This document shows positions 1 to 9,106 of a stretch of 20,000 bases of DNA, piece after piece. The DNA comes from Chara braunii (lineage: Eukaryota > Streptophyta > Charophyceae > Charales > Characeae): assembly GCA_003427395.1 (NCBI GenBank), contig BFEA01000151.1, positions 2,443,615-2,463,614 on the forward strand, given 5' to 3'. The notes below the pieces were generated by a model. It did not search any database. It worked only from the letters and a program-made list of their open reading frames with translations, and was not told the origin of the DNA. Every line of letters starts with the position of its first letter. The first letter of the stretch is position 1. A program made the translations under genes and the position numbers.

Positions 1-848
1 CTCAATCCAGCCTTCCTTTTGTCCCAGACCCTGCATTGCATGTGTCCCAGTAGAGTCCCAATGAAGTTCAACTGCTGCTGAGGCCTCCCGGCCTGAATTT
101 GGACTTGAAAGTCTGGATCTGGACTGACCCCTGGACTTAGACCAGAACTGGGACTGTGCCTATTGACTTTACTTTCGGACAGGCACAACTCTCAACGAAC
201 AGACATTTACTGCTTGAACAGACACTTTATTTTGCACCAACAGGTACACTGCCTGCACGTATAGACACACCCTTACCCGAACAGACATGACATACACATC
301 TCCTGGTGAACAGGTAAGTCTTTTGACAATGCCCTTTGCCTTAGCTTTAGATATGCCTGTTGATAGAGAACTTGACCTTTGACCTGCTTTCACGTTTCTG
401 AGCTCTGGCGAGATACCTTTTCACAATGCTTTACTTTTTCAAGGCCCGTGCTGCTTTATTTTTACAAGGCCTGAGGCCTATATCGGGTAAAGGCCCTTTT
501 AAACACAAGATTTCGAGTTTTAAAACCACCAGTGCTTCCTACAGTCGTGCCCGTTAACGCGCCACAATTTTAGGAAACGTACGGGCTACTACAGGAGCGC
601 CCACATTCATCCGACTAGAAACGTTTCTACTCTATTTTTTTCCGCGGCCGATAGCTGGGCCAAGTACATGTGTGGAGTTGATTATCCTTCTCGGAAAGTT
701 AGATTTGACGTGATGTATAAACTCAGAGTATTCACTACAACTCATGTCGTACCCGAATTTTTGCTGCACCGCGCTCCTTGCTTGCACGCATCTAGCCGTG
801 CTAGGAACCGGGCTCTGACTGGACCGCGCCCTTAATCTTGCGTATAAC
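1..848. other. Intergenic sequence, no gene recognised
   Basis: I see no convincing coding region. Short open frames on both strands have no recognisable motif. The first 400 bases are rich in short related words (GGACT, TTGACC, GAACAGACA), so this may be old repeat or retroelement sequence. There is no clear terminal repeat or splice structure. Confidence 0.5.
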
Positions 849-893
849 TGTAATTTTGGCGGGCGCAATTGTAATTTTTGGCGGGCGCAATTG
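849..893 (+). repeat. Two tandem copies of a 21-22 bp GGCGGGCGC motif
   Basis: The unit reads TGTAATTTTGGCGGGCGCAA and is repeated immediately with one extra T in the T-run. Each copy carries TTGGCGGG, which resembles the E2F/DP binding consensus TTTSGCGS and is also a GC-box. A TATAAA lies about 190 bases downstream. Whether this is a working promoter element is unknown. Confidence 0.6.
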
Positions 894-1023
894 TAATTGT
901 ATCTCTCTTCTTGCTCTCGTCTTCTTCCTGCCTCTGCATATGCCTCCCTACGACCTGATTGGCCAAGGCGTTGCATGCTCAGATCGATGCGTGGAGAGTG
1001 CAGAACGTAGACACTTCCTCCTT

Positions 1024-1090
1024 CCCCCCCCCCCCCCTCTCTCACTTAGGCCTAATCCCATATCTTTCGCGCAAGCATGCATGCTATAAA
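1024..1090 (+). promoter_or_regulatory. Poly-C run, RY-type palindrome and TATA-like motif
   Basis: A run of 14 C (1024-1037) is followed by the 12-bp palindrome AGCATGCATGCT (1074-1085), which contains the plant RY/Sph core CATGCA. It overlaps TATAAATT at 1085-1092. With the upstream GGCGGG repeats this could be an ancient or weak promoter facing right. No convincing gene begins downstream, so the regulatory reading is speculative. Confidence 0.2.
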
Positions 1091-1431
1091 TTTGGCAAGC
1101 GCGATTAGATTGCTCTCTATGAACATTGAAGTTAGCATGATCAGCGAGGACTCCTTCAGGCGAGCGGTACATGTGTGGTCTGAAAACGACCATCTGCAGC
1201 ATAGCGCCACGTGTCAACCTCGGTCCCATCCATGAGATTCCCGAAAAGCCTCAAGGAGATGGCCCGACCTCCGGCCCCAAACAAGGCCACCTTTTTTTTT
1301 CCCAACGGCCCTGTTTGTCTATCATAAAGCGAATATGAGAGTCAGCCTTGATGGCCTCCAAAGGCTCGATTTCATGGCCCCATCTGCAACCGAGAATTCG
1401 CAACCCAGATGGCAGATACTTTGATCCTCTT

Positions 1432-1532
1432 CATGTGCACCATTTCTCTATCTGCGCCTGTCATCCTTGCGCAAGGGCCATGCTAATCTTCTCTGTATCG
1501 TTCCAATTTCAACATATATCCCGAGAGAAGTC
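1432..1532 (-). pseudogene. U6 snRNA-like sequence, copy 1 (near full length)
   Basis: The reverse complement matches U6 snRNA, the catalytic RNA of the spliceosome, over most of its length. AAATTGGAACGATACAGAGA is followed by AGATTAGCATGGCCC, TGCGCAAGGATGACA and GAGAAATGGT. The ACAGAGA box (5' splice site pairing) and the AGC triad are both intact. The 5' stem-loop (1511-1532) is degenerate. The 3' end diverges after GAGAAATGGT and lacks the usual T-run terminator. I see no TATA box at about -30 or plant upstream sequence element. This fits a retrocopy or pseudogene better than an expressed U6 gene. Two more U6-like copies follow in the same orientation. Confidence 0.75.
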
Positions 1533-1665
1533 TCCAATGTTTCCACTTGGAGGACTCCTGCACCTCCAAGATCTCAACCCCTGTGAGCAACCTTCATGGC
1601 GAGGTGCATACCTCTCGCTAGGTAATTCCTGATTTAGTTTTTCTGTTCTATTTTTTGGGTGGACT

Positions 1666-1734
1666 GGACCGTTTCGCGATTTGTGCGCATCACCCTTGCA
1701 CGGGCACATCTCTTCTGCAGCTCTGCTACATTCC
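1666..1734 (-). pseudogene. U6 snRNA-like sequence, copy 2 (diverged)
   Basis: On the minus strand, GTGCAAGGGTGATGCGCACA followed by AATCGCGAAACGGTCC matches the U6 3' half (GCGCAAGGATGACACGCACA, AATCGAGAAATGGTCC) with scattered changes. The upstream part is more diverged: the ACAGAGA box reads GCAGAG and the AGC triad is lost. A functional U6 would not tolerate this, so the copy is non-functional or part of a U6-derived repeat. Confidence 0.65.
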
Positions 1735-1772
1735 TTATTACTGTTTTTCTCCAAAAAAATTCTTTTTCCCCT

Positions 1773-1832
1773 AATTTGGACCCTTTCTCGATTTCTGCGT
1801 ATCATCCCTTTGCAGAGACCTCCGAAGGTCTG
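1773..1832 (-). pseudogene. U6 snRNA-like sequence, copy 3 (internally deleted)
   Basis: The minus strand reads a U6-type 5' stem-loop, GACCTTCGGAGGTC (1817-1830; U6 has GTCCCTTCGGGGAC), joined almost directly to the U6 3' end. That end is GCAAAGGGATGATACGC followed by GAAATCGAGAAAGGGTCCAAATT. The central 45-50 nt, including ACAGAGA, AGC and the first half of the internal stem-loop, are missing. Both natural ends of U6 appear to be present, so this is an internal deletion and not an end truncation. Confidence 0.6.
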
Positions 1833-1991
1833 CCTCCTTTCTTCTTCCAGATCCCGCAAGCTCGTAGCCGTCCGCGCGCGCGAATTTCTGAAGAGTCTCG
1901 TTTACCCGGATTCTTCCTGTCGGACCGTTGATCTTTGCCATCTAAGCTCAGGGCATACTCACACTTGGACGTTTTCCTCAACGCAGTGGCC

Positions 1992-2531
1992 GTAATTGCG
2001 GTTAGGTTCGTGTAGGTTTGGCCGTAATTGCGGTCAGATGCATTTTGGAAAGTGCTACCTAGTGTGAGTCTTGCGGTCAGATGCATTTTGGAAAGTGCTA
2101 CCTAGTGTGAGTCTTGCGGTCAGATGCATTTTGGAAAGTGCTACCTAGTGTGAGTCTGCCCTCAGAGAGAACGAATGCCGGTACGCGCGCGGGACCTCGG
2201 CCCCGGCATACCCGCAGAGGCCGACCCTCTTTCATTTCGTTTCCCTTTCCGAATGATTCCGCACGTACACACTAACGATCCGTCCATCCGCGAGTTATAG
2301 TTGACGTCATTGCGGTTAGATTCGTGCACGTTTGGCCGTAATTGCGGTCAGATGCATTTTGGAAAGTGCTACCTAGTGTGCGTCTGCCCTCAGAGAGAAC
2401 GAATGCCGGTACGAGCGCGAGACCTCCCCCCCGGCATACCCGCAGAGGCCGCCCCTCTTTCATTCCGATTCCCTTTCCGAATGCTTCCGCACGTACACAC
2501 ACTAACGATCCGTCCACCCGCGAGTTATAGA
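1992..2531. repeat. Duplicated ~220-bp unit with nested 43-bp triplication
   Basis: Unit A (about 1992-2299) and unit B (about 2308-2531) share GTAATTGCGGTTAG, the CAGATGCATTTTGG block, CTCAGAGAGAACGAATGCCG, CCCGCAGAGGCC and CGCGAGTTATAG. They are highly similar. Inside unit A a 43-bp piece starting TGCGGTCAGATGCATTTTGG occurs three times head to tail with no changes (2029-2071, 2072-2114, 2115-2157). Unit B has it once (2343-2385). The perfect identity of the three copies points to a recent expansion. Confidence 0.9.
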
Positions 2532-3834
2532 GAGACTCGGAACCCCGCTACTGCGCTCATCAACTGTGTATTACTTTTTTTTTGCTTGCCGGGAAGAGTA
2601 ACTGGACTGGTGCCCCCCAGAATAGAACGGGATGTGTGCGTGCGTTAGAACCAGGGAGGGCAAAAAAAAAAAAGAGAGGGTTGGAATCGAATCTTAGCAG
2701 AGTAGAGAGCGGATTGGGGGGAACCGAAGCTTGAGGTTTTGATCATAACGACGTGAGTCCATGTCGGCCTGAGTCCTAATTACACGAAAGGAAATTTGAA
2801 AAGACAAAAGAACAATTTTGAGAGCCCGTGGGGGCTTTGCATCAGTTGAAAATTAAAAAAAAAACCGATATTCCCGCGCGATAATCGTGCCAAAAATTTC
2901 CTAGTGCTCACAGCAGAACAAGAAAGAAGCTATGGCACCCGTTATTCCTCGCGCTCGCTAAGGCTCGGTTACTCAATCGTTGGCGCGGGATCTTCCTGAC
3001 GCCAACCCGACAATTTTCAAACAAAAACAAAAAGAAGCGAGGGCATCCATGCAACTTGCCCAACCGACCCATCCCTATGCACTTCACCCGATTAGCCCGA
3101 CCCGTTCCCTCAAGGCAGCTTCACGCAGAAACTTGCGCGATTACAGAAAATGGGTCGTCACACTGATAAGAGCAGACACCACTAACACCTGGGGAGAGGC
3201 TCCATCTATTGGTGGGGAGCATCACCTGCTGGAAAGCGGGTCCAACGTCTCTTATACAAACTGAATTTGGGATACATCAGAAAAGATTGTGGAGTGTTCC
3301 TGCCAGCATTGATTACCTTGGGATCCAGGGGATCAACTGAGCAGGATATCGAAGGGAAGGGGGAACCTCTTCACATTGAATCCGGCACCAGACACACAGC
3401 TACACGTTAGTTCCTCCCTCCCCTTGAGCCATATCGAAATCATACTATCATCGCCCTTTTTTCAATTATAGACTGACTATTGGCGTAGAACAGAAAGGAG
3501 CACACTTGTGGTATGCTAGTATCAGTCTGCACCAGACCGCCTGATCACTCGTAATTCCTTAGCGGCTACTTCCTGCTCTTTTGGATACCATTCCTCTAGG
3601 TACCCGTCCTCTCCATATCTGCTCTGTATCACCCGTTCAATCTGTTCCATACCATTACATATCCACCATCGCCAGCTGGTGGGGCAGGAAGGGGTCGGGA
3701 AATTTTGTGGCAGGTCGCAGTGGGATGTCCTGGCCCACAGTAGTCTAGTCTTTTAAACAGATACGGTAGTCTCTCTTGAATTCCTCCTGGTTGCCTTCCT
3801 GGGTGGGCTTGCCCTCCCATCTAACAGATGCGAT
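2532..3834. other. Intergenic; probably includes LINE 3' flank
   Basis: No gene is recognised. Homopolymer tracts occur (T9 near 2573, A12 near 2663, A10 near 2854). The part between about 3450 and 3834 lies downstream of the minus-strand LINE reading frame and may be its 3' untranslated region. I could not identify a definite poly(A) end or a target-site duplication. Confidence 0.4.
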
Positions 3835-4954
3835 TCAGCCCCCATTCTCATTGCCCAACCAGTCTCCAAAAAATTGGTGAAATGCTTGTGTTACGTCCTT
3901 TGCTGAATGATATAAGTCGAGTTGGATTTTAATTTTTTGCCAGTGAACCACGAGTTCTTGTTGAATGTATTGCCTTATCATGTCTGTTGCCTCTTCCCCA
4001 GTTACGCAGACCCCCTCCATAACATGTATACAACGTTTCCTCCAGAGGGTCCACATGGTCGCTCTCCCTCGTAACTTGAACATGTTGTTTTCAAAGGTAT
4101 TGTCAGTAGGGGAGGACCATGCCTCGCATAATATGGCCCTCCAATCCCATGGCCAGTGAGATTCAGTGCCCAAGTGGGTCCAGATCCTATCCCACCATCG
4201 CCATGTATCGCCATGTAAGAACTGCCTCTGGGCACTGCATGAATATGTGCTCTATGGTTTCAGGGATTATGCAAGGGGGAAAGGCAGTGTGGCATGACTT
4301 GCACCACGGTAATGCCCGCCCCTTCTGCTCCAGGTATGTGCGATCTATCAACCAGTCATTGGTGGGCAGACAGAGGTGTTCTATCTGCCATTGAAGAGAG
4401 GCCATCTTCGCAGGCCTAGACCTTGTGGCGGTGAACCATCGGATCAGGCAGATTGCCTCAGTCCCTACATTCAAGCATGACCTCCATCGGGCCTTCACTA
4501 TATCTTTTATGCTCACCGGTCGAAGCAGACGATATGCGGCCTTCACTGATAGAGTGTGCAATTTTAGATTCGTCCCTGACCTGGGTTTTCGCATGGGGAC
4601 CCACTGCCATTCGTCAGGGTCAAAGGGTAGCTTCATCACGGGGGTGTTTGGCTGATATGAGATCCAAACATTTTTATCCCGCAGCACACGTATTCTGTGC
4701 AGGTTTGCTGTTCTCCACCATCTGATCACATCTGGGCGGTACCGGGTGAGTTTATTTTTCTTTTCTAAGTGGAAGAGGTTTACCAACGTTTTGTCTGTTC
4801 TTACCTCCACCACATTGCCTACACTTTTCGGATCCCCCGGGGCAGCTACCCTGTCCCCTTCTATTAACCGTGGCCATCTGCGCAGGATGCGCACCCAGTC
4901 AAGAGGGACTGCAGAGGTCAACAAATCAACGTTCTCCTCAATCTTGACAATGCT
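3835..4954 (-). pseudogene. Non-LTR (LINE) retrotransposon reverse transcriptase, C-terminal fragment, frameshifted
   Basis: In living elements this protein copies element RNA into DNA at the target site. Only the C-terminal part is present, with no endonuclease or reverse transcriptase core. The frame running 4954 to 4187 ends in a zinc-binding RVT-type segment. Counting from the codon at 4924, it has C208-x2-C211 and, after an ET-x-EH stretch, H226-x4-C231 followed by PEA and W238. This is the arrangement of the zf-RVT domain at the end of plant LINE ORF2. A perfect 10-bp tandem duplication (ATCGCCATGT, 4197-4216) then shifts the frame. The protein resumes in another frame (WWDRIWTHLG onward) to a stop near 3835. 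Upstream it abuts a gag-like remnant. It is clearly inactive. Confidence 0.75.
4197..4216. repeat. 10-bp tandem duplication disrupting the LINE frame
   Basis: ATCGCCATGT occurs twice back to back. Counting only one copy brings the two LINE reading frames into register, so this duplication is the frameshift lesion. Confidence 0.85.
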
Positions 4955-5919
4955 TTAGTATGGTTCTCAATTGTGGCCCCTTAATGCTAGCTTCCCAATT
5001 GTCAAAGTCCTCACCCCTTTTCCCATTGTAGGGCTCAGGGAAGGAACTTTGACTCTCTCTCGGCGGGGTTGTGGCTCTTTTTCCTTGGGGACTGCCATCT
5101 TGACACCCTCGATCGCATTGGTGCAAAACTTCTTTGTCTTACCGATTGCCATCCACATCTCGTTGATGAGATGAATCATCATCTCTTGGGCAAAGTCGTG
5201 GAATCTGGCTTGTACGGATTCAAGTGCTATATCGTGCCCATGAAGGTGTTTTATTTGTTCTCGCTGAGCTGCCAGAACAGAGGCCAAACCATGGGAGAGG
5301 GTATCAATCTTTTTCCCAATTTCTTTTTCTTCTCCCATCTGACCCAGCCGCACTTCTACCGCCTTCAATTCCTCCTCCGTCTTCAAGTTGTCTCCCATTT
5401 CCAATTGCCTCGTCTTCTCCTTCGCGAGGCACAATTTCCATTTTAACGGCCTCTCCTGCTTTCTCACCTTATGACGTAGGGGGATCCTCTCTCTTTCCAA
5501 CTCTCTTTCTATTGCTTCTCTTTCTGCTTGGGGGACATCCAACTCTGCTTCCCTATCTTCCCCCAGGGATTGTCCTGCCACCGATTCCTTCACAACCTTC
5601 TCGACCTCTTCCGGTGGGGCTAGGCCTGTACTAGTTTTTCTCCTCTTTCCTCCTTCCTTTCTTCTGGGCCCCTTTCTGCTTGCTTCTCTTTTGCTCTCTG
5701 CAGCGGGGTCCCCTATGCTACGCTTTCTTCCTCTTCTTCTTCTTTGGCCAGAATCGCCTCCTGTTCCTTCTTCCACGCCGCCATCTCCATTTTTTTCTTC
5801 TGGGTCGCTTCTTCTTCCAGCAAGGCCAGCTTCTTGGCCTGTTTCTCCAAAGTTTTCTTCTCCTTTCTCTCCTTCTGTTCTCGAAGAATTGTGACAGCCT
5901 TCTCCTCCTGGTCTTTACT
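4941..5919 (-). pseudogene. LTR-retrotransposon gag-like region, coiled-coil rich, frameshifted
   Basis: Three minus-strand frames read as one decayed protein. Frame 1 (5919-5716, 68 codons, opening after a stop with no ATG at its start) is almost purely K/E/Q/A/L, with LREQKERKEKK and AILAKEEEEEE, a typical coiled coil. Frame 2 (about 5715 to 5045) continues with basic and acidic stretches and a helical segment (IDTLSHGLASVLAAQREQ). Frame 3 (about 5045 to 5000) reads FPEPYNGKRGEDFDNW. This resembles the start of the Ty3-type capsid (retrotrans_gag) domain, in which an F/Y-x-G-K motif precedes a conserved W. Single-base shifts near 5715 and 5040 break it. The capsid then stops and LINE sequence begins. 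A LINE ORF1 origin is an alternative. Confidence 0.5.
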
Positions 5920-7067
5920 CTACGGACAGGTCTGGAGTCCAGACTGGGTAGTCACAGCACAACGAACGGTTCTCCAGAACTCCAATGGGAAGAGGAAATG
6001 GATCAAGGGGCCCCAAAGGGAGAGGCCCATGATAAAGGCGAACATTGGGTAGTCGTCCATGTCGGACTGGGGCACAATCATAGGTGATTTTGCTCCTCAA
6101 CACTTAGACTAACCCTTAACAACTTTAGACACTGACCACACTATATGACTACAAAGGTTCTCTCTTCCACCCTAGCCAGGCTACCACTGCCGTCGGATTC
6201 TTTCGCAACCACAGTCCAATCTTTCCACAACCGTCGGATGCCCGTGCACCCACAGTTGGATCCCCCTGGCTTTGGGTTCCAATTGTCCCTCTGTCAACTG
6301 CTTGATGCTATGCTATTACTACGGCCTAGTCTGTCACTACAGGACTACTGGCTGATCAGGAGGCATTGAAGGAGATCCCCTAAACTCCTCAAGAATTATT
6401 TAATGTCGTAGACAGGACGACGATCACAGCCAGAGTTCTCTCAAGACTTAGACAGACTGGATGCGTGACCTGCAGCTCGGAGTTACGGAATAGTGTACCA
6501 CCCAGAGCGGCCTGCCGGTCCGTACCGGTCCTTGGGGGCTGTTCCTCAGGTCGTCCAGCGTCAGATATACTTCACCCCTACTAAGCCCCGTGCATACGTC
6601 ATCCCCTCAGCCTCCATCCGACCGCATACATGGAACCTACGACGACCTGGACACGAGTGACTCAATGCAGAAAATGACGACAGACAACCTGCAAGACAAA
6701 CTCGACTGCAGCAAGTACCAAGGTGAGTGTGCACCATCCATAGAGCGTAAAAGGACAAGGGCCAAGGCTTGATGAGATTATACTGCTCCTCGCTCTGCAC
6801 TCCAAGCTTGGTCAATGGTCAACTTAGCCAACTGTACCTCCGGTCAATCCTTTGACCACCTGGCTTCCTCTCTCTTGGTCACCTTCGTCCACTTCACCCA
6901 CTTCTTCTTCGTCCTCGAGCTCGGCTATGGATGACTTCTTCTTCGTCGTTGTTTGGCTATGGCTGCTGTCACCTTCTTCTTTGTCACCTCTCTCTTCTCT
7001 CACCTTCTTCTTCGTCACTAGTCTTCTCTCCCGTCCTCTGCTATGGTTGTGCAGACAACGGGAACCA
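5920..7067 (-). other. Probable retroelement leader between PBS and gag
   Basis: No recognisable gene is present. If the element is an LTR retrotransposon, this is its untranslated leader. At 6895-7020 the plus strand is full of CTTCTTCGTC and GGCTATGG words, giving a low-complexity acidic frame on the minus strand (6824-7018). The predicted proteins here are compositionally biased and not convincing. Confidence 0.35.
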
Positions 7068-7079
7068 GCTCCGATACCA
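7068..7079 (-). other. Candidate primer-binding site for initiator-Met tRNA
   Basis: The minus strand reads TGGTATCGGAGC. The common plant LTR-retrotransposon PBS, complementary to the 3' end of initiator methionine tRNA, is TGGTATCAGAGC, an 11 of 12 match. It lies one base inside a terminal TGCA, where a PBS should sit, and upstream of the gag-like region in the same orientation. Confidence 0.5.
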
Positions 7080-7414
7080 CTGCATTCAGACTTGTCTCGA
7101 TTTCACGTCCAACACGCATACATGCAGATGCTGATGGCAAAACAACTTCCTCAAAGCAGAATCAGCAACGGCTTGAGATGGCGCAGTGCGCCCACACAGA
7201 AAACTCAGGGATGTGGCCTTCGGCCAGGAACTTGGCTCAATACAACTTGTCACATCTTGCGGCTGTGGCGTCTGAGCGCCAGTCTGAAATTCCCACCCGA
7301 ACACTGTATCAACCATCAGACACACTCACACGCACGTACGCACACAACACTTGGATATACCCTGAATGTCCACACTCACACACACTATCTTCTACCTTCT
7401 ATCTTCTACACACG

Positions 7415-7463
7415 GGCGGCTATGGCCGCCGTCATCTTCCTCCTGCTAGCGGCTATGGCCGCT
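7415..7463. repeat. Two hairpins with identical TATG loop
   Basis: GGCGGC-TATG-GCCGCC (7415-7430) and AGCGGC-TATG-GCCGCT (7448-7463) are perfect 6-bp stems with the same 4-nt loop, 33 bp apart. GGCTATGG also recurs at about 6923 and 6954. Confidence 0.75.
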
Positions 7464-7821
7464 TGCCCTCTTCAACATGGGCTCTCCTGCTGACCACCTG
7501 TGATTCAACGCACAAGTCACTCAAGCAGTGCTTCCGTGTAGTTTGTCTCAGAATCAGTCCATGACTGATCACTGCCTCTTTGTTTATACTGTTTTGTTTG
7601 GTGGTCTGGGCCTGCTCGATGTACCAGGCCCTCGAGATGTGCAGTCCGACTCTGGTAAAACGACACTGGGACTGCCTTTTCATGTGCCCCTTCGGGGTTG
7701 ACTTGGGACTCTTGAACTTTCAGAGATTTGACGGGCTGCCTCTACTGACTTCGAGAGGTCAAGTTGACTCTTCGAGACCTAACCTAGCCATGGCCTACTG
7801 ACCTTTCAGAGGATGTACAGC

Positions 7822-7847
7822 CAGTTGACCTTTCGAAAGGTCAACTG
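7822..7847. repeat. Perfect 26-bp palindrome
   Basis: The half-site CAGTTGACCTTTC is followed immediately by its exact complement, centred on TTCGAA. Each arm contains TTGACC, the core of the WRKY W-box, so the two boxes face each other. Further TTGAC cores lie at 7698, 7728, 7758 (minus) and 7764. Confidence 0.9.
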
Positions 7848-7919
7848 TAAACTTGCCTTTTCGGGACACCTACAGACGACCCTAAGACTTCTAAACAATA
7901 GACCTACGGATCCAATGCA

Positions 7920-8801
7920 CACGACCAGGGCTTCACACACAAGGCATTTGTACACGAGTTTGGGGACAGGTAGTGGGTTCAAGGCACACGGGGTCAACGA
8001 ACAACACAAACGTACTGTACACTGGGTTGGGGAAAGTCTGGGGATCAAGCCCCGGTAGCTGCAATTGTTGCACGAACTGGGTGAAACCCTTTCAGGTTGC
8101 ACAATGGAGGCTAGCTCTGCCGTAAATGCCTGGAGTAAATCCCTTCTCCAGGGTACCTGGAAACAGAAGTCCTCATTTCGTGTGTCCAAGAAGGGGAAAA
8201 AAAATTAAGTAGATGCCAACTAGATGGCCATTAAAAGACTGAGAAGCTCATCATGAAGAGAGATCAAAGTGATGAAAGCAGTCGATCATTACAGCAGATT
8301 TTCATCACCAATCTTCGGTGCATCTGCAGATTCTCCCATTTGTGCACCCCATTGAGGACTCGTAAACAGGTCGTGGCTAGTGCCTATCCACAGTACCAAA
8401 ATGAAAAATGCGGGGACGAGGCGAGTAAGTAAGAAAACATGTCGAATGCAGTAAACCTGACCCATGCATGCATGAATGTATGAATATTTGATTAAGGCAG
8501 TTTCTTGAGGCATGAAAGAGGCAAGAGGGCAGAGATCAGGAATGTTCATCGACTGACTGACTTGGGGATCTGTTTCCTTTGCTCGGTTTGTGTTGCTTGG
8601 TATTATGATTTGCAGGGTTTGGTGAAGAGTCTGGAGACCCAATAAAGAGATAAAGGGGTAAGGCGCAAAGGAATGCAGTGGGAAGAGAAGGAAGAGTGTC
8701 AATAACATGGTGCCTAAATGTGTCTCTGTAAGTGTGGAGGGTGATTCGGAACGGAACAGAACATGCAGTTGACATGTTCCTAAGAGGAACGGAAGCGCAG
8801 T
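7920..8801. other. Intergenic, upstream of the large gene
   Basis: I recognise no gene here. It is unique-looking sequence with a short A8 run near 8198 and TGCATGCATGAATG near 8464. The minus-strand 139-residue open frame (8289-8708) has no recognisable motif. Confidence 0.45.
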
Positions 8802-8826
8802 GAGAGAAAGAGAGAGAGAGAGAGTG
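8802..8826 (+). repeat. GA-rich simple repeat in the promoter region
   Basis: A GAGAGAAAGAGAGAG-type tract sits about 280 bp upstream of the large ORF's ATG and about 45 bp upstream of a TATA-like box. GAGA tracts are common in plant promoters and 5' leaders. Confidence 0.6.
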
Positions 8827-8867
8827 AGGGGGGAAATGCTAGAGGAGTATGTTGTTATAGCATATTG

Positions 8868-8874
8868 TATAAAT
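8868..8874 (+). promoter_or_regulatory. TATA-box candidate for the IDO-like gene
   Basis: TATAAAT lies about 235 bp before the ATG at 9107, which would give a leader of roughly 200 nt if transcription starts about 30 bp downstream. No other TATA-like word stands as well placed. This is a positional inference. Confidence 0.35.
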
Positions 8875-9106
8875 GCACTTGTGCTTTTGTGTGGGGGCTA
8901 TTTGGAAGGAACGGGCCAGAGTGAGCAGGTGGTAGTTCCCTGGCAGAAAGGGAAGAGAAATGAGAGAAAGAGAGTATTCTAGTGTGTGGGCATAGGGAAG
9001 GTGCGTGATCACGGATAGGGTTTGACTTTTTACTGGCCTTGAGGAGGTGGAAAGGCCAACGGGTAACGAGGAGTGTTTTTTTTGTTGTTTACAACGTGGG
9101 TAAACC

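Larger units (their letters stand above)
7081..7919 (-). mobile_element. Candidate long terminal repeat (5' LTR on the minus strand)
   Basis: The segment starts TGCATT next to the candidate PBS and could end at AATGCA (7914-7919), which gives the TG...CA ends and 6-bp inverted termini of an LTR. At 839 bp it is a normal size. On the minus strand a TATA-like GTATAAAC (7582-7589) lies inside. No second copy is in the window, so the outer boundary and the target-site duplication cannot be tested. The outer end at 7919 is the weaker of the two. Confidence 0.35.

Noticed and set aside
1432-1532. A functional U6 snRNA gene
   Set aside because: The core is well preserved, but there is no TATA box or plant upstream sequence element at the expected distance, no T-run at the 3' end, and the 5' stem-loop is degraded.
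2029-2157. CRISPR array
   Set aside because: The 43-bp units are adjacent with no spacers, and the genome is eukaryotic.
2980-3264. 94-residue plus-strand ORF
   Set aside because: No motif, no promoter, composition like the surrounding intergenic DNA.
5224-6087. Plus-strand Phe/Leu/Ser-rich ORFs
   Set aside because: These are complements of the Lys/Glu-rich coiled-coil gag-like region on the minus strand.
6852-7564. Plus-strand ORFs of 213 and 173 residues
   Set aside because: They read through CTT/TCG low-complexity sequence and the candidate LTR, with no domain, and lie antisense to the retroelement.
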